DNA from: Bacteroidales bacterium
GTDB lineage: Bacteria; Bacteroidota; Bacteroidia; Bacteroidales; WCHB1-69
Length of the DNA stretch: 64,000 nucleotides
Assembly (NCBI GenBank): GCA_024686335.1
Contig: JAILCI010000012.1
Coordinates: 1-64,000, forward strand
Reading direction: 5' to 3'
Shown in pieces: positions 60,613-64,000 of the stretch. Position numbers and translations under genes: made by a program. Every line of letters begins with the position of its first letter. The first letter of the stretch is position 1. The notes under the pieces were generated by a model that saw nothing but the letters and a program-made list of their open reading frames with translations, had not been told where the DNA came from and did not search any database.

Positions 60613-60650
60613 TAAAACGCTTCATTTTCGTTGATGAAGCGTTTTTTTTA
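60613..60650 (+). terminator. Terminator of the sigma factor gene
   Basis: AAAACGCTTCATTTTC pairs with GATGAAGCGTTTT; run of T after it. Confidence 0.85.
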
Positions 60651-60686
60651 CGCAAATTTCCCGAGAAATTTCCGATAATAATTTAA

Positions 60687-60919
60687 GGGGACTATATGCC
60701 TGATGGCATCTTGTATGCCTAAGTATGTTGCCAAAAGATCAAGCCGACATGAATCCCACCCGCTCTGTCCGCCCTCTGACATCGGCGGCAAACGGGAACA
60801 AAAATGCAGCATGTAGCAAATGGAAAAATACACGGAAGGCGGTAAATCATGTTGGAGTTAAAATGCAAATATTTTTGACTTGTACTCGTCTTTGTTGTGC
60901 CATCATGTATATAACCTCC
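60687..60919. mobile_element. MITE-like element, copy 2
   Basis: About 233 bp with inverted ends (GGGGACTATATGCCTGATGG; right end in reverse GGAGGTTATATACATGATGG), the same order of blocks as copy 1 at 23457: CTGATGGCA, AAGTATGTTGCCAAAAGATC, CAAGCCGACATGAAT, GGTAAATCATGTTGG. A 60-base internal stretch is unrelated to copy 1. No coding capacity. The remainder of 60651-61113 has only the efp promoter. Confidence 0.75.
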
Positions 60920-61071
60920 TATTTTAATGCATAGATGTGACGCAAATTTTAACGAATGATATATACCCGTGATTTGTGTTAATTTGTCTTAAAAATATCC
61001 TTTTTAGAGTCAATTATGTCGTGTTGTGTGAACAGTGTTAGGGACCTCTTTGTTTTTTTTCAAAAAATATG

Positions 61072-61079
61072 TACTTTTG
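61072..61079 (+). promoter_or_regulatory. -7 box TACTTTTG of efp
   Basis: TACTTTTG fits TAnnTTTG, 34 bp upstream of the ATG at 61114. Confidence 0.65.
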
Positions 61080-61113
61080 CGCCCTATTTTTATAAACCTA
61101 AAATATTAATTGT

Positions 61114-61683
61114 ATGGCAACAACAGCTGATTTTAAAAATGGCCTTTGTATAGTGCACAATAACGAGTTGTGGACCATTGTAGAATTCCTGCATGTGAAA
61201 CCCGGTAAGGGCAACACTTTTGTTCGTACCAAACTCAAAAACCTCAAAACGGGTCGCGTTCAAGAGTTCAGATTCGATGCTGGTATTAAGATTGATGTAG
61301 CTCGTGTGGAGCGTCGTCCGTATCAATTTTTGTATAAGGAAGGTGACGACACCTATACCTTTATGCATACAGAGACTTTTGAGCAGATTCCTATTCAAAA
61401 AGATATGATAAACAACCCTGGCCTTTTGAAAGAGGGACAGGAAGTTGAGGTTATGTATCATACCGATACCGACACTCCGCTCACATGTGAACTTCCTCCG
61501 TTCGTTGACTTGGAAGTCATTGAGGCAGACCCCGGTGTTAAGGGCGATACCGCTACCAACTCACTCAAACGTGCCGTTGTTGAGACAGGTGCAGATGTTT
61601 ATGTGCCGCTTTTCATCAATGTTGGCGAGAAGATTAGAGTTGATACTCGTACCAATAAATATGCTGAAAGAGTAAAAGAGTAA
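61114..61683 (+). CDS. efp: Elongation factor P
   Basis: 189 residues in three beta domains: KOW-like N-terminal (1-65), OB (66-127), OB C-terminal (128-189). The tip loop KPGKGNTFVR with Lys 32 is the position that EpmA modifies in other bacteria. The C-terminal GEKIRVDTRTNKYAERV ends as in all EF-P. EF-P rescues ribosomes at polyproline. lpxD overlaps its stop by one base, so the pair is an operon. Confidence 0.97.
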   Translation: MATTADFKNGLCIVHNNELWTIVEFLHVKPGKGNTFVRTKLKNLKTGRVQEFRFDAGIKIDVARVERRPYQFLYKEGDDTYTFMHTETFEQIPIQKDMINNPGLLKEGQEVEVMYHTDTDTPLTCELPPFVDLEVIEADPGVKGDTATNSLKRAVVETGADVYVPLFINVGEKIRVDTRTNKYAERVKE

Positions 61684-62654
61684 TGATTTTCCCAACTCCT
61701 ATTGCTCTTGACGAGCTTTTGAAGCTTCTCAACCGCGTTGTCAAGGTGGTTGGAGAGCCCAAAGGTCCTGTCAAGGGTTTAAATGAATACCACTCCGTTC
61801 AGGAAGGAGAGCTGACTTTCGCAGACTGTGACAAATATTATCGCAAAGTCTTAGAGAGTAAGGCCTCTTTTGTGATGCTGAACAAGGAGATGGAGTCCTA
61901 TCCTGAGGACAAAGTTGTGATCATTAGCGAGGATCCTCTGCTGGATTATCTGGATGTTGTACACCACTATGTGGATTTTCATCCGCAAACTCAGCCCATT
62001 CACCCAGATGCTCAGATAGGGGAGGGCACTGTGATTCAACCATTGGTCTTCATCGGAGAGGATGTTAAAATTGGTAAAAATTGCATCATTCATTCCAATG
62101 TCAGCATCTATGGTCATGCCATAATTGGTGACAATGTGGTGATCCACTCAAACACTACAATTGGCGGAGATGCCTGCTATTTTCAAAAGCGTCCCGATCG
62201 TTGGGTCAAATTTGACTCCTGTGGGCGCGTTGAGATCGGCAATAATGTCGAGATCGGTTGCAGCTGTTGTATCGACCGCGGTGTTTCCGGTACTACCTTT
62301 ATTGGTGACGGCACCGTTTTTGACAACTTTGTCCAGATAGGTCACGATACTCATATCGGGAAACGCGTCCTCCTTGGTGCGCAATGCGGTATTGCAGGCT
62401 GTTCCTTTATCGATGACGACTGCAAGATATGGGCTAAGGCCAGCGTGAACAGCAATGTCTATATGGCCAAGAATACAGTCCTATATGCTTTGTCAGCCGT
62501 AGACAAGAACATTCAGGAGGAGGGGCGGACACTCTTCGGAGTACCGGCCGACGACGTGCAAAAAAAATGGAAAGAAATGGCTTATCAGCGCAATCTTTCC
62601 ACTTTGTTCGAGGAGGTTGCCCTCTTGAAAAAAGAATTAGAAAGCAGGAAATAA
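61683..62654 (+). CDS. lpxD: LpxD-family UDP-3-O-acylglucosamine N-acyltransferase
   Basis: 323 residues. An N-terminal uridine-binding domain (about 1-100) is followed by a left-handed parallel beta-helix of hexapeptide repeats (about 103-260, IGEGTVIQPLVFIGEDVKIGK and similar) and a C-terminal helix. The catalytic His is in GHDTHIGKRVLLGAQ. LpxD adds a hydroxyacyl chain to UDP-3-O-acylglucosamine during lipid A synthesis. The loop GGDACYFQKRPDRWVKF is typical of the Bacteroidota subgroup next to efp, which may have a divergent role. TAATG coupling to efp. Confidence 0.87.
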   Translation: MIFPTPIALDELLKLLNRVVKVVGEPKGPVKGLNEYHSVQEGELTFADCDKYYRKVLESKASFVMLNKEMESYPEDKVVIISEDPLLDYLDVVHHYVDFHPQTQPIHPDAQIGEGTVIQPLVFIGEDVKIGKNCIIHSNVSIYGHAIIGDNVVIHSNTTIGGDACYFQKRPDRWVKFDSCGRVEIGNNVEIGCSCCIDRGVSGTTFIGDGTVFDNFVQIGHDTHIGKRVLLGAQCGIAGCSFIDDDCKIWAKASVNSNVYMAKNTVLYALSAVDKNIQEEGRTLFGVPADDVQKKWKEMAYQRNLSTLFEEVALLKKELESRK

Positions 62655-62671
62655 TTCCTGCTTTCTTTTTT
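62638..62671 (+). terminator. Terminator after lpxD
   Basis: AGAAAGCAGGAA pairs with TTCCTGCTTTCT over a four-base loop, followed by a T-run. It overlaps the last codons of lpxD. Confidence 0.88.
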
Positions 62672-62673
62672 TG

Positions 62674-63357
62674 TTACATAGAGGATTTAGCCTCTTTTAT
62701 TTTAACTTGAACCTCTTCAATCTCTTTGATTTTCTTAGCAACTTTCTCATCGACTTTTTCTATTTTCTTCTGAGATTTGTCGATGTTTTTGTTGATCTTT
62801 TCAATCTGTTTGTGAGCTTTCTCGATGCTCTTGTTATTCTTGGCTATCTCGTTGTCGAGGCTGGCCTTTTCCTTGTTGAGCTTCTCTAATTGAGCTTCCA
62901 AAGCTTCAACTTCTTGAGATGCAGCAAAATTAGGAACAGTGGAGAGGAAGTCATTCAAGAAGTTCTTCACTCTTCTGGCAATCTCCGGGTTGTTTGAAGA
63001 AGTGATTGTGTTCATGTTTCCGCTGCTGAGGACAAAGCTGACTTGAGTGGTTCTGTTCTTCTTTTTGCCGAATTCGCTTACTTGATAGTAAATATCGTAG
63101 CTGTCGGGACCGAAGACGGAACAGGGCTGGTTGAGATATGCTCTGTAGCTGCCCTCTTTGGAAGATTTCAGGCCAAACTCTTTCTCCAGTTTGGTTCTCA
63201 TAGCGAGATCAACAACGTCCATTGTGTAGCCGTTGATGTTGGCCAGGTAACCGCTCACCTGGGTTTTGTTGAAGGAGACAGTAGATTCTTTCACATTTTG
63301 TGCGCTGGCAAATGATACCAGGCAAACCATTGCTAGGAATAAGAGTAATTTTTTCAT
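62674..63357 (-). CDS. Secreted coiled-coil protein of unknown function
   Basis: 227 residues. Signal peptide 1-19 (ends ASAQ), a beta-rich domain to about residue 135, then a long charged coiled coil (about 140-220: LEKLNKEKASLDNEIAKNN). I recognise no family. It shares a divergent control region with the dus gene and ends on the terminator of lpxD, which faces it. Confidence 0.7.
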   Translation of the reverse strand: MKKLLLFLAMVCLVSFASAQNVKESTVSFNKTQVSGYLANINGYTMDVVDLAMRTKLEKEFGLKSSKEGSYRAYLNQPCSVFGPDSYDIYYQVSEFGKKKNRTTQVSFVLSSGNMNTITSSNNPEIARRVKNFLNDFLSTVPNFAASQEVEALEAQLEKLNKEKASLDNEIAKNNKSIEKAHKQIEKINKNIDKSQKKIEKVDEKVAKKIKEIEEVQVKIKEAKSSM

Positions 63358-63398
63358 AGTACTATTATTTTTTGTTAATGATAAATTTCAATAGGCTG

Positions 63399-63406
63399 CA
63401 AAAATA
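63399..63406 (-). promoter_or_regulatory. -7 box TATTTTTG of the coiled-coil gene
   Basis: Reverse-strand TATTTTTG fits TAnnTTTG; 42 bp from the ATG at 63357. Confidence 0.6.
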
Positions 63407-63414
63407 AAAAAATA

Positions 63415-63422
63415 TACTTTTG
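63415..63422 (+). promoter_or_regulatory. -7 box TACTTTTG of the dus gene
   Basis: TACTTTTG fits TAnnTTTG, 11 bp before the ATG at 63434. This implies a leaderless or very short-leader mRNA. Confidence 0.55.
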
Positions 63423-63433
63423 CCGATTCAATT

Positions 63434-64000
63434 ATGTCGAAAATATTCCAGTTTTTGTCGCAGATTCCTTTTCCAGTCTATCTCGCTCCCATGGAGGGAG
63501 TTACCGACAGGGCGTTTCGTTTACAGTGTAAACGTCAAGGAGCCGATGTGTTGATATCAGAGTTTATCTCTTCTGATGCATTATCACGGGAAGTGGACAA
63601 GAGTATGCGTAAGATGTGCTTTGACGAAGAGGAGAGACCTTTTGGAGTCCAGATTTTCGGTCATGATGAGCATTCTTTGGTGACTGCTGCCCGTTATGCT
63701 GAGGAACGCAAACCCGACTTTATTGACATTAATTGGGGCTGCCCTGTCAAGAAGATTGTTAGCAAGGGTGCTGGCTCTGCGATATTGCAAGATATTCCTA
63801 AAATGGTAGCTTTGACCTCGGCTGTGGTGAAGGCTGTCAATGTGCCAGTAACTATAAAGACAAGGCTAGGGTGGGATAGCAGCAGTAAACCTATTGTGGA
63901 GGTTGCCGAACGTCTGCAAGATGTTGGGATACAGGCTATTGCTATTCATGGCCGGACTAGGGCTCAGATGTATGGTGGAGAGGCTGACTGGTCCTTGATC
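63434..64000 (+). CDS. tRNA-dihydrouridine synthase (3'-truncated by window)
   Basis: The frame from ATG 63434 is open to the last base: 189 residues are visible. FMN-barrel motifs LAPMEGVTDRAFR (about 17-29), ISEFISSDAL, PFGVQIFGHD and DINWGCPVKKIVSKGAGSAIL (catalytic Cys in WGCP), followed by TIKTRLGW and AIHGRTRAQMYGGEADW. This is Dus, an NADPH/FMN enzyme that reduces uridine in tRNA D loops. The subgroup (DusB-like) is uncertain as the C-terminal RNA-binding domain is missing. Confidence 0.92.
   Translation, partial: MSKIFQFLSQIPFPVYLAPMEGVTDRAFRLQCKRQGADVLISEFISSDALSREVDKSMRKMCFDEEERPFGVQIFGHDEHSLVTAARYAEERKPDFIDINWGCPVKKIVSKGAGSAILQDIPKMVALTSAVVKAVNVPVTIKTRLGWDSSSKPIVEVAERLQDVGIQAIAIHGRTRAQMYGGEADWSLI

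Noticed and set aside
61020..61113. Riboswitch or leader control before efp
   Set aside because: The leader after the promoter box is about 30 nt and too short for a riboswitch.

Overview
The window is chromosomal DNA of a member of the Bacteroidota, most likely an uncultured Bacteroidales. The evidence is the Bacteroidota-type -7 promoter box TAnnTTTG, seen 16 times just upstream of genes, together with weak Shine-Dalgarno signals, many secreted proteins ending their signal peptides in AQ, DUF1573 proteins, an O/P-type porin, giant cell-surface proteins and the neighbour pairs efp-lpxD and zapA-6S RNA-rny. No prophage, CRISPR array, rRNA operon or complete insertion sequence is visible. Both ends of the window cut genes: an MBL-rubredoxin fusion on the left and a tRNA-dihydrouridine synthase on the right.

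Layout. 1-3.7 kb: MBL-rubredoxin fusion, pseudouridine synthase, then a convergent porin/YeiH-type exporter operon. 4.1-8.2 kb: a small membrane-anchored AraC regulator followed by a two-gene operon (CrtC/AttH-like protein plus a rifampin-phosphotransferase-like dikinase). 8.2-15.8 kb: a retropepsin-PDZ protein, a small membrane protein, a lipoprotein, and an SGNH-SGNH-MBOAT acylation operon. 15.9-17.0 kb: a REP-associated tyrosine transposase (RAYT) flanked by REP hairpins. 17-23.4 kb: rRNA methyltransferase, thioesterase, rpsT, DUF4332 protein, phosphohexomutase, ADP-forming acyl-CoA synthetase. 23.4-37.6 kb: a MITE-like repeat, then a beta-barrel protein, a 3144-residue giant surface protein with a TANFOR-like N-terminus and a five-repeat FnIII protein in one operon. 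37.6-38.6 kb: tRNA-Pro, REP-type repeats and a nucleosidase. 38.6-47.6 kb: a set best read as sulfonolipid (capnine) biosynthesis: alpha-oxoamine synthase, cysteate-synthase-like enzyme, SDR reductase and acyl ligase, with a propeller protein and a NagB/PIG-L fusion in the same operon. 47.7-51.9 kb: two thioredoxin-like proteins and phosphoglucosamine mutase. 52-55.5 kb: an M20 dipeptidase, a tmRNA 3'-end fragment, an AAA/DUF4143 ATPase and the complete tmRNA. 55.5-64 kb: two DUF1573 proteins, aroQ, an FtsB/DivIC-like protein, rny, 6S RNA, zapA, a coiled-coil partner, an ECF sigma factor, a second MITE-like copy, efp, lpxD, a secreted coiled-coil protein and a dus gene.

The main discoveries are these. 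(1) At least nine REP hairpins in two sequence subfamilies all carry the tetranucleotide GTAG at one foot, and a RAYT is encoded among them; in two genes the TAG stop codon is exactly the TAG of that foot. (2) A 1.6-kb segment carrying an AAA/DUF4143 ATPase is bracketed by the tmRNA 3' end and a near-identical 32-bp copy, which implies insertion at ssrA. (3) A compact sulfonolipid locus. (4) The barrel-giant-FnIII operon. (5) A dikinase paired with a CrtC/AttH-like protein. Function assignments rest on motifs read by eye and on remembered family knowledge; no database search was run.
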